Assembly: GCF_019733355.1 (NCBI RefSeq)
Contig: NZ_JAIHLQ010000003.1
Location: 186,001 to 250,000 of the forward strand
Source: Pseudomonas baetica
GTDB lineage: Bacteria; Pseudomonadota; Gammaproteobacteria; Pseudomonadales; Pseudomonadaceae
Direction: 5' to 3'
DNA length: 64,000 nt
The notes beneath the pieces were generated by a model, which was given only the letters and a program-made list of their open reading frames with translations, did no database searches and was not told the origin of the DNA. This document shows, one piece after another, positions 7,732-17,055 of this stretch; positions within the stretch are counted from its first letter, which is position 1; the number at the start of each line of letters is the position of its first letter. The position numbers and the translations under genes were made by a program.

Positions 7732-7824
7732 CGGCGTTTTCGTGAGCAAGCCCGCTCTCACAGGTTTCTCGGGTGTTCATAAACAGAGATGCTTGTGGGA
7801 GCGGGCTTGCTCGCGAAGGCGTTG
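7732..7824. repeat. REP pair (REPIN-like inverted repeat) 1
   Basis: Two REP units in inverted orientation: GAGCAAGCCCGCTCTCACA at about 7744-7762 and its partner GTGGGAGCGGGCTTGCTCGC at 7795-7814 followed by GAAGGCG. This is the usual Pseudomonas extragenic palindrome. It sits between the porin relic and the 3' end of the lipoprotein gene. Confidence 0.85.
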
Positions 7825-8445
7825 TTACAGCCAATGCCAGAATCGGCTCCAGAACCCGCGATTCAAGTCCTCCTTGCAGCCGGCATATTGCTGGGCATAC
7901 ACATTCGAACGACTTTGCACCTTGCCCGCCGTGGCCATCAACCACGCCTTGCTGGCATAGGTTTTCTGCCGATAGCCACCCCAGCCTTCGTGGTAGTTGA
8001 GGTACTGGCCGTAGGCGTCGTATTTGTAGACGCCGTTGATCGACGTGGTCTTGTCCATGTACCAGCCGACGAAGTCGATCGCGTCGTCGAAGTCTTCGCG
8101 GTCTGCCCAGTTTCTGCCGGTGCTTTTCTGATAGTCGGACCATACTTCATCCTTGGCTTGGGCATAGCCCGAGGCGGTCGACACCCGGCCCCACGGGATT
8201 ACCCAGAGCAGGTATTTGCGCGGGGTCTTGGCGTCGTAGCGGTAGCCGGATTCCTGATACATGATTGCGAAGGGCACCTGGATCGGCACGCCCCAGCGTT
8301 TTTGCGTGACTTGCGCTGCGTCGTACCAATCACTTTTCTCGCGGAAGATCTCGCAGATGTTTTCTGGCGAACGGGGCGGCGAGGTGCCGCAACCCGTCAA
8401 TAGCGCCGCGAGTATCAGTAGTCCAATCGTCTGCCCTGAATTCAA
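7825..8445 (-). CDS. Lipoprotein with lytic transglycosylase (SLT)-like domain
   Basis: A 206-residue outer-membrane-type lipoprotein: the signal peptide ends in a lipobox LLTGC with Cys at about residue 19. The mature domain looks like a soluble-lytic-transglycosylase/lysozyme fold: WGVPIQVPFAIMYQESGYRY supplies the catalytic glutamate of the MYQES motif, then VSTASGYAQAKDEVW and NYHEGWGGY, which match the GYAQ and Y.E.W.GY features of this group. Such proteins are expected to cleave or bind periplasmic peptidoglycan. It is monocistronic, 47 bases downstream of mtlZ. Confidence 0.75.
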   Translation of the reverse strand: MNSGQTIGLLILAALLTGCGTSPPRSPENICEIFREKSDWYDAAQVTQKRWGVPIQVPFAIMYQESGYRYDAKTPRKYLLWVIPWGRVSTASGYAQAKDEVWSDYQKSTGRNWADREDFDDAIDFVGWYMDKTTSINGVYKYDAYGQYLNYHEGWGGYRQKTYASKAWLMATAGKVQSRSNVYAQQYAGCKEDLNRGFWSRFWHWL

Positions 8446-8492
8446 AAGCCTTTATCCCGTCTTGCGCGTAAAAAGGGCGACAGTCTACGCGC

Positions 8493-9431
8493 TCAGCTCA
8501 ATTGGTGACGATAGGGCAAATCCGGACCGGTCTTGCTGCACGTCAGCGCCGCCGCTTGCACGGCAAACTTGAGCATCGCGTCGATTTGCTCGCGTGCGAG
8601 TTGCTGCACACCCTCCACCGAATCCAGGCCTTGTTCGGTCAACCAAGTGATCAGCGCGGCCTGGAAGGTATCGCCAGCGCCAACGGTATCGGCGATCTTT
8701 ACCGAACTGGCCGGCACCGACCATGCACCATGGACGCGGCTGAAGGCCGTCGCGCCGTCACCGCCCCGGGTCAGGAATACCACTTGGCAGCGATGCTCCA
8801 GCCAGCCTTCGATGACGCGCTGCGGGTCCTGCTCGGGGTACAGCAGGCTCAAGTCTTCATCGCTGACTTTGATCAGATCCGCCAGTTGCACCAGTGTGGC
8901 GATGCGTGCGCGCCACAGATCGATATTCGGCTCGGGATTGAGGCGCACGTTGGGGTCGAGCGTGATCAGGCGTTTGCCGCTTTCGCGCTGGACCAGGGCG
9001 AGCAGGGTGTCGGCAATCGGCTGCACCACCAGTGAGAACGAACCGACATGCAGGCCGCGCACCTCGGGGCCCAACGTCGGCAGGTGCGTCAGGCTCAGTT
9101 GCCGATCCGCGCAGCCTTCACCGCGAAAGCTGTAATGCGGCGAGCCATTGGCCCCGACGGCGACCATCGCCAGGGTGGTCGGCGCGGCGAAGTCCACCAG
9201 ATAGTCCGGTCGCACACCTTCCTCCTGCAGCACTTGCTGCAAGCGGCGGCCGAGGTAGTCGGTGGACAGTCCGCCAAACAAGGCCGAATCCACGCCCAAG
9301 CGGCGCAAGCCGACGGCGACGTTGAACGGCGAGCCGCCGGCAATCGCCTTGAAATTCACTTTCGAGGCCAGACCGCTGGCATCGTTTTCGCTGAAGAAAT
9401 CAAACAGGGCTTCGCCACACACCAAATACAT
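8493..9431 (-). CDS. mtlZ: Fructokinase MtlZ (PfkB family)
   Basis: Phosphorylates the fructose made by mannitol dehydrogenase. The 312-residue PfkB/ribokinase protein starts MYLVCGEALFDFF, contains the substrate motif GGSPFNVAVGLRRLG near residue 35, and the C-terminal signature DTVGAGDTFQAALI with the catalytic base Asp of GAGD. It is the last gene of the mannitol operon; the start ATG lies 13 bases after the stop of mtlY, so the frame extension further upstream into mtlY was not used. Confidence 0.9.
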   Translation of the reverse strand: MYLVCGEALFDFFSENDASGLASKVNFKAIAGGSPFNVAVGLRRLGVDSALFGGLSTDYLGRRLQQVLQEEGVRPDYLVDFAAPTTLAMVAVGANGSPHYSFRGEGCADRQLSLTHLPTLGPEVRGLHVGSFSLVVQPIADTLLALVQRESGKRLITLDPNVRLNPEPNIDLWRARIATLVQLADLIKVSDEDLSLLYPEQDPQRVIEGWLEHRCQVVFLTRGGDGATAFSRVHGAWSVPASSVKIADTVGAGDTFQAALITWLTEQGLDSVEGVQQLAREQIDAMLKFAVQAAALTCSKTGPDLPYRHQLS

Positions 9432-9444
9432 AATTGTTAGCTCT

Positions 9445-10941
9445 TTATAGGATTGCGACATGTTGTTGATAGCGTTCATAGGCCTGCTGGAACGCTGTGA
9501 CGTTGGTGGCAATCGGCAGGGTTTCACTGCTCAGGTCAAGCTTCACGCAGCGCTCGCACAGGTCGGCAAGTGTGTCTTCGTGGCCGTTCGACCATGATTT
9601 GCACCATGCCGCTTGAATCGCCGCGCCAAGGGCAGCGGCTTCGCTTTGTTCGGTGCAGATCACCGGGGTGTCCATGATGTCGGCGACGATCTGCCGCCAC
9701 ACGGCGCTTTTCGAGCCACCGCCGATCAGGCAAATGCTGCGGCTTTGTAAACCATTGTGCCGGAGCAAATCCAGTCCATAGCGCAGGCCGAACGTGGTGC
9801 CTTCGACGGCAGCGCGGCACAGATTGGCTTGGGTGAGGTTATCCAGCGTCAAGCCGTGCAGGCTGCCGGTGGCATGGGGCAGGGCGGGGACGCGTTCGCC
9901 GTTGAGGAACGGCAGCATGCTCACGCCCTCGGCGCCGATGGGCGTTTGCGCGACGAACTCGTTGAACTGATCGAGATCGAGGTCGAACAACTCACGGATG
10001 GCGCCGGTGGCGTTGGTCAGGTTCATGGTGCAGATCAGCGGCAACCAGCCACCGCTGGAGGAACAGAAGGTGGCGACCGCGGCATCCGGACTGACTTTCG
10101 GCACGTCGGCATAGGCATACACCGTACCGGAGGAACCCAGGCTCATGGTGATCGCGCCGGGCTGAATGTTGGCGGTGCCGATGGCGCCCATCATGTTGTC
10201 ACCGCCGCCGCTGGAGATCAGTGCGTTGGGGTTCAGGCCCAGTTGTTCGGCGATGCCTGGGAGGAGGGTCCCCACCGCTTCGTGTGCGTCGATCAACTCA
10301 GGTAGCGCTGCTTGCAGGCGTCCGCTGGCGTCGATGTCGCGCAGCAGTTGCAAGTCCCACTGACGGGTGCGTACGTTGAAATAACCGGTGCCCGACGCGT
10401 CGCCGTATTCGCTGCACGCACGGCCGGTAAGCCAGTAATTGAGGTAGTCGTGGGGGAGCAGAATTCGCGATATTCGCGCAAATACCGCCGGGTGCTGTTC
10501 TTTGGTCCAGAGCAGTTTCGACACGGTATAGCCCGGCGCGATGACTACGCCGAGGCGTTCCAGTGAGCCTTTTTCGCCGCCCAGATGGGTGAGCAGTCGA
10601 GCGTTTTCGGCGCTGCTTTCGGTGTCGCACCAGAGTTTGGCCGGGCGCAACACGTCGCCTTGATCGTCGAGCAATACCAAACCGTGTTGCTGGCCTGACA
10701 CGCCAATGCCGAGAATCGACTGACCGTCGACCTTCGCCGCCAAGAGTGCGCGGCGGGTGGCGAGGGCGAAGGCTTCCAGCCATTGCTGCGTGTCTTGTTC
10801 GCGGCGACCGTTGGCGCCGCTGATCATCGTGTGTGCGGCGGCGCCCTGGCCGAGGACTTGGCCGCTGGTGGTATCAAGGATGATCGCTTTGGTGCCTTGG
10901 GTGCCGCAGTCGATGCCGAGGAAGCATTGTCGGGTTGTCAC
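9445..10941 (-). CDS. mtlY: Xylulose kinase MtlY (FGGY family)
   Basis: FGGY-family sugar kinase, 498 residues, the usual length. The ATP phosphate-binding segment FLGIDCGTQGTKAIILD is at the N-terminus, GVSGQQHGLVLLD follows near residue 80, and the C-terminal FGGY-type region has LIGGGSKSAVWRQIVADI. In the mannitol locus of P. fluorescens this enzyme phosphorylates D-xylulose from D-arabitol oxidation by MtlD. It is preceded by a REP pair that separates it from mtlD. Confidence 0.9.
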   Translation of the reverse strand: MTTRQCFLGIDCGTQGTKAIILDTTSGQVLGQGAAAHTMISGANGRREQDTQQWLEAFALATRRALLAAKVDGQSILGIGVSGQQHGLVLLDDQGDVLRPAKLWCDTESSAENARLLTHLGGEKGSLERLGVVIAPGYTVSKLLWTKEQHPAVFARISRILLPHDYLNYWLTGRACSEYGDASGTGYFNVRTRQWDLQLLRDIDASGRLQAALPELIDAHEAVGTLLPGIAEQLGLNPNALISSGGGDNMMGAIGTANIQPGAITMSLGSSGTVYAYADVPKVSPDAAVATFCSSSGGWLPLICTMNLTNATGAIRELFDLDLDQFNEFVAQTPIGAEGVSMLPFLNGERVPALPHATGSLHGLTLDNLTQANLCRAAVEGTTFGLRYGLDLLRHNGLQSRSICLIGGGSKSAVWRQIVADIMDTPVICTEQSEAAALGAAIQAAWCKSWSNGHEDTLADLCERCVKLDLSSETLPIATNVTAFQQAYERYQQHVAIL

Positions 10942-10982
10942 AGAAATATCCTCAGGGTGTCAGATTGGCCAGAGCGAGGAAG

Positions 10983-11056
10983 CCATTCGCGAGCAAGTCC
11001 GCTGCCAAATGTTGACAGGTGTTCCCGCTGTGGGCGCGGGCTTGCTCGCGAAGGCG
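10983..11056. repeat. REP pair 2, between mtlD and mtlY
   Basis: Inverted REP units: CGCGAGCAAGTCCGCTGCCA starting about 10988 and GGGCGCGGGCTTGCTCGCGA ending about 11051. The left unit has diverged from the core. It lies inside the mannitol operon and will form a stable stem-loop in the polycistronic mRNA. Confidence 0.8.
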
Positions 11057-11077
11057 TCAGTCGTCTCACCGCTTGAT

Positions 11078-12550
11078 TCAGGCCAGCATCCGCTCCAATG
11101 TCCGCGAAACACCCACTTCGCGCAAACTCTCGCAGCACCACTCGAACGCCGCGACAAACGCCGCCGAACGCGGTATCGCCGTGCCGAAAATCTCTTCAAC
11201 TGCCAATAATCGTTCGGTGATCAACGCATCGTCCGCCACCAGCCCCTGACAAAACGCCGCGCGCGGATCTGGAATCGAATAGGTGTCGCCGTTCTCATCC
11301 ATGCCTTTCAAATACAGGGCCCACGCAGCAACGACCAAGGCTGCGCGTTTGGTGTCCTGGCCATCAGCAATCAATCGATTGATCGTCGGAATCGTGAACT
11401 TGGGAAACTTCGATGACCCGTCCGAACACACCCGTTCAAGCTGATCGGCAATCGCCTGATTGGAGAACCGCGCCACCAGCGTGTCCTTGTATTCGCTCAG
11501 ATCAATGCCGGGCACCGGCGCCAGTTGCGGCGTGACATCCTGATCCATGTAAGCGCGCATGTACCGCACGAACAGAGGGTCATTCATGGTCTCGTGGACA
11601 AAGCGATAACCCTTCAAAAAGCCCAGATAAGTCAGCGCCAGATGGCTGCCATTGAGCAGCTTGATCTTCATTTCTTCGTACGGCGAAACGTCGTCGGTGA
11701 ACTGCACACCGACCTTTTCCCAGGCCGGACGGCCGTTGACGAACTTGTCTTCCAGCACCCACTGCACAAACGGCTCGCAAACCACTGGCCAGGCATCGTC
11801 CACGCCGTGCTTGTCCGCCAGTTGCAGGCGATGCGCGGTGCTGGTCATCGGCGTGATGCGGTCGACCATGGCGTTGGGGAAACTGACGTTCTGCTCGATC
11901 CAGTCGCGCAGCACGGGGTCGCGCAACGTGGCGAACGTGAGCAACGCTTTGCGGGTGACGGCGCCGTTGTGGGGCAGGTTATCGCAGGACATGATCGTGA
12001 ACGCCGCCGTGCCGGCGCCACGGCGTTTCTCCAGCGCTGCGCAGAGGAAACCGAAGACGGTTTTCGGGGCTTGAGGGTGTGCCAGATCGTATTGAATCTG
12101 CGGTAAGTGCGCCATGAACTCACCGTTGCTGTCGTCGATGCAATAGCCACCTTCGGTGATGGTCAGCGAGACGATGCGGATCTGCGGATCGGCGAGTTTT
12201 TCGATGAGGGCCTGAACACTGTCCTCAGCCAACAGCATGTCGCTGATCGCACCGATCACGCGGACTTCGGTGTCGTCGCTATCGCCGAGTTCGAACAGCG
12301 TGAACAGGTAATCCTGCTCCTTGAGATCATCGCGGGCGCGGCGGTCTTCGTCGCGCAGGCCAACGCCGCAAATCGCCCAGTCCAGCGCTTCGCCGGTATT
12401 CATCAGCGCGTCGGTGTAATACGCCTGATGCGCGCGATGAAATCCACCGACGCCAATGTGAGCAATGCCCTGACGGGTGTCGCTGAGGTTGTAGGCGGGC
12501 AGTTTCACCTCAGGAGCGAGGCGGTTGAGGTTCTGTTCGTTCAGTTTCAT
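11078..12550 (-). CDS. mtlD: Mannitol 2-dehydrogenase MtlD
   Basis: Polyol-specific long-chain dehydrogenase that oxidises D-mannitol to D-fructose (also D-arabitol and D-sorbitol) with NAD. The 490-residue length fits the secondary-alcohol mannitol dehydrogenases of pseudomonads. Visible are the cofactor-binding HIGVGGFHRAHQAYYTD near residue 30, TITEGGYCID, MSCDNLPHNGAVTRKALLTF, the catalytic-site segment KIKLLNGSHLALTYLGFL (with the conserved Lys and the N/H pair of this family) and FPKFTIPTINRLI. Sixteen bases separate it from mtlK. Confidence 0.93.
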   Translation of the reverse strand: MKLNEQNLNRLAPEVKLPAYNLSDTRQGIAHIGVGGFHRAHQAYYTDALMNTGEALDWAICGVGLRDEDRRARDDLKEQDYLFTLFELGDSDDTEVRVIGAISDMLLAEDSVQALIEKLADPQIRIVSLTITEGGYCIDDSNGEFMAHLPQIQYDLAHPQAPKTVFGFLCAALEKRRGAGTAAFTIMSCDNLPHNGAVTRKALLTFATLRDPVLRDWIEQNVSFPNAMVDRITPMTSTAHRLQLADKHGVDDAWPVVCEPFVQWVLEDKFVNGRPAWEKVGVQFTDDVSPYEEMKIKLLNGSHLALTYLGFLKGYRFVHETMNDPLFVRYMRAYMDQDVTPQLAPVPGIDLSEYKDTLVARFSNQAIADQLERVCSDGSSKFPKFTIPTINRLIADGQDTKRAALVVAAWALYLKGMDENGDTYSIPDPRAAFCQGLVADDALITERLLAVEEIFGTAIPRSAAFVAAFEWCCESLREVGVSRTLERMLA

Positions 12551-12566
12551 CGGATAGTCTCGACAA

Positions 12567-13670
12567 TCAGGCCGCAGCGCGTAGCGGACGGGTCAACGCC
12601 AGACCTTCGGCATCGAATAAGTGGCAGTGGGCGGCGTCCAGGCACAAGTTCAGTTGCTCGCCATAACGGCTTGCCAGGTCTGCGCGTACACGCATGGTCA
12701 GGGCTTCGCCGGCATTGGTTTTGACGTGGCAGAAAGTGTCGCTGCCCAAACGCTCGCTGACGTCAGCGGTGACTTGCAGGGTGCAGTCGCCCGGTTGCGC
12801 CAGTTCCAGGTGTTCGGGGCGGATGCCGAGGGTGACGTCGCTGCCAACGCTCAGATGGGCGGCGTTGAAGGGCAGCGTGATACGCGTCCCCGCGTCCAGC
12901 GTCACTTCGCAGTGTTGTCCATCGACCCTGGCGATCTTGCCCTTGAGGAAACCCATCTTCGGCGTGCCGAGGAAACCGGCGACGAACAGGTTGGCGGGGT
13001 TGTGATACAGGTCCAGCGGAGAGCCCACTTGCTCGATCTTGCCACCATTCAGCACCACGACTTTGTCAGCCATGGTCATGGCTTCAACCTGATCGTGGGT
13101 GACGTAGATCATGGTCGCTTGCAGGTCTTTGTGCAGGCGCAGCAGTTCCAGGCGCATCTGCACCCGCAGGGCCGCGTCGAGGTTGGACAGTGGTTCATCG
13201 AAGAGGAAAATTTTCGGGTTGCGCACGATGGCGCGGCCAATGGCTACGCGCTGACGCTGACCACCGGAGAGTTGTTTCGGCTTGCGCTCCAGCAACGGCC
13301 CCAGCTCAAGGATGCGCGCCGCTTCGCCGACTTTTTTCTCGACTTCGGCTTTGGGCACGCCGGCCAGATCGAGGGCGAACGACATGTTCTTTTTCACCGT
13401 CATGTGCGGATACAGCGCGTAGGTCTGGAACACCATCGCCAGATCGCGTTTGGCCGGGCTGACTTCGGTGATATCGCGGCCATCCAGTTCGATGGTGCCG
13501 CCACTGACTTCTTCAAGGCCGGCGATCAGGCGCAGCAGGGTGGATTTGCCGCAACCAGACGGGCCGACGAAGACCACGAACTCTTTGTCGTTCACTTCCA
13601 GGTCAATGCCCTTGATGATGGAAAAACCTTCGAAGCCTTTTTGCAGATTCTTGATTTTCAGGTTGGCCAT
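12567..13670 (-). CDS. mtlK: Polyol ABC importer ATPase MtlK
   Basis: ATP-binding subunit of the mannitol/sorbitol/arabitol importer, 367 residues. Walker A is GPSGCGKST near residue 38, the Q-loop is in [14 protein letters not shown], the ABC signature is [16 protein letters not shown] and Walker B is [13 protein letters not shown], followed by the switch histidine in [10 protein letters not shown]. The C-terminal part is the OB-like regulatory (TOBE) domain of MalK-type ATPases. The start at 13670 is chosen because GGAGG precedes it; a longer frame reaches into the REP region and is not credible. Confidence 0.93.
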   Translation of the reverse strand: MANLKIKNLQKGFEGFSIIKGIDLEVNDKEFVVFVGPSGCGKSTLLRLIAGLEEVSGGTIELDGRDITEVSPAKRDLAMVFQTYALYPHMTVKKNMSFALDLAGVPKAEVEKKVGEAARILELGPLLERKPKQLSGGQRQRVAIGRAIVRNPKIFLFDEPLSNLDAALRVQMRLELLRLHKDLQATMIYVTHDQVEAMTMADKVVVLNGGKIEQVGSPLDLYHNPANLFVAGFLGTPKMGFLKGKIARVDGQHCEVTLDAGTRITLPFNAAHLSVGSDVTLGIRPEHLELAQPGDCTLQVTADVSERLGSDTFCHVKTNAGEALTMRVRADLASRYGEQLNLCLDAAHCHLFDAEGLALTRPLRAAA

Positions 13671-13715
13671 GGGGGCCTCCGCTTGAGTTATTTCAATTGC
13701 ACCGGGCAAGCTTTT

Positions 13716-13807
13716 GGTGGGAGCGGGCTTGTTCGCGAAGCGGTCGTGTCAGTCGGTATCAAGGGGGGATGACACTGCGCTTTCGCGAGCAAGCCCGCTC
13801 CCACAGG
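13716..13807. repeat. REP pair 3, between mtlG and mtlK
   Basis: Inverted REP units: GTGGGAGCGGGCTTGTTCGC at 13717-13736 and GCGAGCAAGCCCGCTCCCAC at about 13784-13803, with about 47 bases between. The two arms are nearly perfect complements, so the transcript of the mannitol operon will fold here. Confidence 0.85.
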
Positions 13808-13830
13808 AAATTGCGTTGGGTTGGATAGAT

Positions 13831-14661
13831 TCATTTCACGGCGCCGAACGACAAACCGCGCACCAGTTGTTTTTGGCTGATCCAGCCGAAGATCAGGATC
13901 GGCGCACACGCCAGAGTCGAGACTGCCGACAACTTGGCCCAGAACAACCCTTCAGGACTTGAATACGAGGCGATCAGCGCGGTCAGTGGCGCGGCTTTTG
14001 ACGAGGTCAGGTTCAGCGACCAGAAAGCCTCGTTCCAGCACAGGATCAGCGACAGCAGCACCGTCGAGGCCAGGCCGCCCTTGGCGATCGGCAGCAGCAC
14101 GCGAACCATTTCCTGCCACAGCGTGGCGCCGTCGAGGCGGGCGGCTTCGAGGATGTCTTTGGGAATGTCCTTGAAGTAGGTGTAAATCATCCAGACCACG
14201 ATCGGCAGGTTGATCAGCGTGTAAATGATGATCAGTGCCGTGCGCGTGTCGAGCAGGCCGAAACTCTTGGCCAGCAGGTAGATCGGCATCAGCACGCCCA
14301 CCGGCGGCAGCATTTTGGTGGAGAGCATCCACAGCAGGGTGCCTTTGGTGCGCTGGGTTTCGTAGAACGCCATCGAGTACGCCGCCGGCACCGCGATCAG
14401 CAGGGACAGGGCGGTGGCGCTGAAGGAAATCACCACCGAGTTCCAGGCGAAACTAAAGTAGTCGCTGCGCTCGTTGATGTGCAGGTAGTTCTCCAGCGTC
14501 GGCGTGAAGATGAACTGTGGCGGCGTGGCAAACGCGTCGATTTCGCTCTTGAAACTGGTCAGCACCATCCAGAAGATCGGGAAGAAAATCACGATCGCGA
14601 TGGCCCAGGCCAAGGTGCCGAGCAGCAGGCTTTGCAGCCGGCGGGATTGTTGAAGGGTCAT
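13831..14661 (-). CDS. mtlG: Polyol ABC importer permease MtlG
   Basis: Second permease of the importer, 276 residues, MalG-like. Six membrane segments are visible (first: LLLGTLAWAIAIVIFFPIFWM). The cytoplasmic EAA loop that contacts MtlK reads EAARLDGATLWQEMVRVLLP. The C-terminus (QKQLVRGLSFGAVK) is the G-type ending. The ATG at 14661 with TGAGG is preferred to a GTG four codons upstream. Its start lies 8 bases after the mtlF stop, so the two are translationally close. Confidence 0.92.
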   Translation of the reverse strand: MTLQQSRRLQSLLLGTLAWAIAIVIFFPIFWMVLTSFKSEIDAFATPPQFIFTPTLENYLHINERSDYFSFAWNSVVISFSATALSLLIAVPAAYSMAFYETQRTKGTLLWMLSTKMLPPVGVLMPIYLLAKSFGLLDTRTALIIIYTLINLPIVVWMIYTYFKDIPKDILEAARLDGATLWQEMVRVLLPIAKGGLASTVLLSLILCWNEAFWSLNLTSSKAAPLTALIASYSSPEGLFWAKLSAVSTLACAPILIFGWISQKQLVRGLSFGAVK

Positions 14662-14669
14662 GGCAGGCC

Positions 14670-15596
14670 TCACGCTTTGTCAGTCAGGTTTTTGCCGATC
14701 ATCCGCACCAGAATGATCGCGGCGATGTTGGCGATGACCACGGCAATCAAACCGCCCGCCGAGGCCATGCCGACGTCGAACTGCACCAGTGCCTGGTTGT
14801 AGATCAGGTAGGCGAGGTTGGTCGAGGCGTAGCCAGGGCCACCGTTGGTGGTGGTGAAAATTTCGGCGAACACCGACAGCAGAAAGATCGTTTCGATCAT
14901 CACCACCACGGCAATCGGCCGGGCGAGGTGCGGCAGGGTCAGGTGCCAGAAGATCGCGACGGGGCCGGCGCCGTCGAGGCGCGCCGCTTCTTTTTGTTCC
15001 TGGTCGAGGGACTGCATGGCGGTCATCAGAATCAGGATGGCGAAGGGCAGCCATTGCCACGAGACAATGATGATGATCGACAGCAGCGGGTAGTGCGCCA
15101 GCCAGTCCACCGGCTGCGCGCCGAACAGCTTCCAGAGGTAGGCGAGGATTCCGGAGACCGGATGAAAGATCAGGTTCTTCCAGATCAGAGCGCCGACCGT
15201 GGGCATGATGAAGAACGGCGAAATCAGCATCACCCGCACGATGCCGCGTCCGAGAAACTCGCTGGCTTCAAGCAGAGCGCTGATCAATACACCGAACACC
15301 ACGCTGATCAGCAACACACTGCCGACCAGCAACAACGTATTGGTGGCGCCGGGCAGGAAGCCGGAGTCGGTCAGGAAGTAAGTGAAGTTCTCAAGCCCGA
15401 CGAACTGGTTTTCACCGGGGTAAAGCAGGTTGTAGCGGATCAACGAGAAGTAGACGGTCATGCCCAGCGGCACAATCATCCACAGCAGCAACAGGACCAC
15501 TGAAGGGCTGACCAGAAACCAGCCGGGATTGGCCAAACGGCTTTTGCGCTGTGGCTGGGCGAGGTCGATGTGGGCTTTGGCAGTTGAAGTATTCAT
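14670..15596 (-). CDS. mtlF: Polyol ABC importer permease MtlF
   Basis: First permease subunit, 308 residues, MalF-like. It has an N-terminal cytoplasmic segment, then a first helix (FLVSPSVVLLLLWMIVPLGM) and about five more. The EAA loop KEAARLDGAGPVAIFWHLTL is near residue 205. It pairs with MtlG in the membrane to form the channel that receives substrate from MtlE. Confidence 0.92.
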   Translation of the reverse strand: MNTSTAKAHIDLAQPQRKSRLANPGWFLVSPSVVLLLLWMIVPLGMTVYFSLIRYNLLYPGENQFVGLENFTYFLTDSGFLPGATNTLLLVGSVLLISVVFGVLISALLEASEFLGRGIVRVMLISPFFIMPTVGALIWKNLIFHPVSGILAYLWKLFGAQPVDWLAHYPLLSIIIIVSWQWLPFAILILMTAMQSLDQEQKEAARLDGAGPVAIFWHLTLPHLARPIAVVVMIETIFLLSVFAEIFTTTNGGPGYASTNLAYLIYNQALVQFDVGMASAGGLIAVVIANIAAIILVRMIGKNLTDKA

Positions 15597-15631
15597 GGCA
15601 GTAACCGATTCGACAAGCGAATGAAGATCCC

Positions 15632-15723
15632 CTGTAGGAGTGAGCCTGCTCGCGACAGCGGTGTGTCAGTCACCGCTTTGTTGGATGGAGAACAGCTATC
15701 GCGAGCAGGCCCACTCCTACAAA
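15632..15723. repeat. REP pair 4, between mtlE and mtlF
   Basis: Inverted units TGTAGGAGTGAGCCTGCTCG at about 15633-15652 and CGAGCAGGCCCACTCCTACA at about 15701-15720. The arms are a variant of the REP core seen in the other three pairs (GTGAGCCTGCTCGCGA instead of GCGGGCTTGCTCGCGA), but the two arms match each other, which points to compensatory change. Confidence 0.85.
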
Positions 15724-15744
15724 AGCAAGAGCGAGCGGTGCAAG

Positions 15745-17055
15745 TTACTTGGGATAACCGGCGCGCTTCATCGCGCGTTCGGTGGTTTGCTGGGCGGCTT
15801 CCAAGGCTTGATCCACCGTGGTCTGGCCGATCAATGCCGCCGAGAACAGCTTGCCGACCTGGGTACCGACGGCCTGGAACTCAGGAATGGTCACCAATTG
15901 AATACCGATGTAAGGCACTGGTTTTAGCGTCGGTTTGCTCGGGTCCGCCGCCTTGAGCGATTCCAGCGTCACTTTGGCGAACGGTGCGGCGCTCATGTAG
16001 GCATCGCTGTAGGTCGAGGCACGCGTGCCTGGCGGTACGTTGGCGATACCGTCGGTTTTGGCAACCAGTTCGCCGTATTCTTTGGAGGTCGCCCATGCGC
16101 TGAACTCTTTCGCGGCGTCTTTGGCTTTGGAGCTGGTCGGAATCGCCAGCGCCCACGAATACAGCCATGCCGAGCCTTTGTCCGTGACCTGATGCGGCGC
16201 GAAGGTGAAGCCGACGTGATCAGCGACCTTGCTCTGAGTCTTGTCGGTCACGAACGAGCCGGCGACGCTGGCATCGACCCAGATTGCGCATTTACCGCTG
16301 TTGAACAAGGCGAGGTTTTCGTTGAAACCGTTGCTGGACGCACCCGGCGGGCCGGATTTCTTCATGGTGTTGACGTAGAAGTTCAGCGCGTTTTTCCACT
16401 CAGGGCCGTTGAATTCCGGCTGCCATTTTTCATCGAACCAGCGTGCGCCATATGCGTTGGCGATGGTGGTGACCAGCGCCATGTTCTCGCCCCAACCGGC
16501 TTTGCCACGCAGGCAGATGCCGTACTGCTCTTTGTCTTTGTGGGTGAGTTTTTCAGCGAAGCCTGCAATCTGCTCCCAGGTCGGACGCTCGGGCATGGTC
16601 AGGCCGGCTTCCTTGAACAGATCGGTGCGGAAATAGGTGATCGAGCTTTCGGCATAGAACGGCAAGGCGTACAGCGAACCCTTGACCGACAGGCCTTCGC
16701 GCACCGACGGGAACACGTCGTCGAGGGCGTAACTGGCCGGCAGATCCTTCATCGGTTCCAGCCAACCCTTGGCGCCCCACAGTGCAGCTTCGTACATGCC
16801 AATGGTCAACACGTCGAACTGGCCACCCTGGGTGGCGATGTCGGTGGTCAGGCGTTGGCGCAGGACGTTTTCTTCCAGCACCACCCAATTGAGCTTGATA
16901 TCCGGATGCTCGGTCTCGAAGGTTTTCGAGAGCTTTTGCATGCGAATCATGTCGCTGTTGTTAACGGTGGCGATGGTCAGGGTCTGAGCGCCAAGGCTGA
17001 CGCTGCTGAGGGTCATGCAGGTGAGGGCAAGCAGAGCTTTTGCAGTGGGTTGCAT
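15745..17055 (-). CDS. mtlE: Polyol-binding periplasmic protein MtlE
   Basis: Extracellular solute-binding protein of family 1, 436 residues. The signal peptide is MQPTAKALLALTCMTLSSVS with cleavage near LGAQT. The mature part starts LTIATVNNSDMIRMQKL and contains ESSITYFRTDLFKEAGL and GKCAIWVDASVAGSF, typical of polyol binders. It is the first gene of the operon, which fits the high amounts needed of a binding protein; the ribosome site is AAAAGGAG seven bases before ATG. Confidence 0.93.
   Translation of the reverse strand: MQPTAKALLALTCMTLSSVSLGAQTLTIATVNNSDMIRMQKLSKTFETEHPDIKLNWVVLEENVLRQRLTTDIATQGGQFDVLTIGMYEAALWGAKGWLEPMKDLPASYALDDVFPSVREGLSVKGSLYALPFYAESSITYFRTDLFKEAGLTMPERPTWEQIAGFAEKLTHKDKEQYGICLRGKAGWGENMALVTTIANAYGARWFDEKWQPEFNGPEWKNALNFYVNTMKKSGPPGASSNGFNENLALFNSGKCAIWVDASVAGSFVTDKTQSKVADHVGFTFAPHQVTDKGSAWLYSWALAIPTSSKAKDAAKEFSAWATSKEYGELVAKTDGIANVPPGTRASTYSDAYMSAAPFAKVTLESLKAADPSKPTLKPVPYIGIQLVTIPEFQAVGTQVGKLFSAALIGQTTVDQALEAAQQTTERAMKRAGYPK

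Noticed and set aside
12621..13772. Plus-strand frame opposite mtlK running into the REP pair
   Set aside because: Antisense of a clear ABC ATPase; ends in REP sequence.
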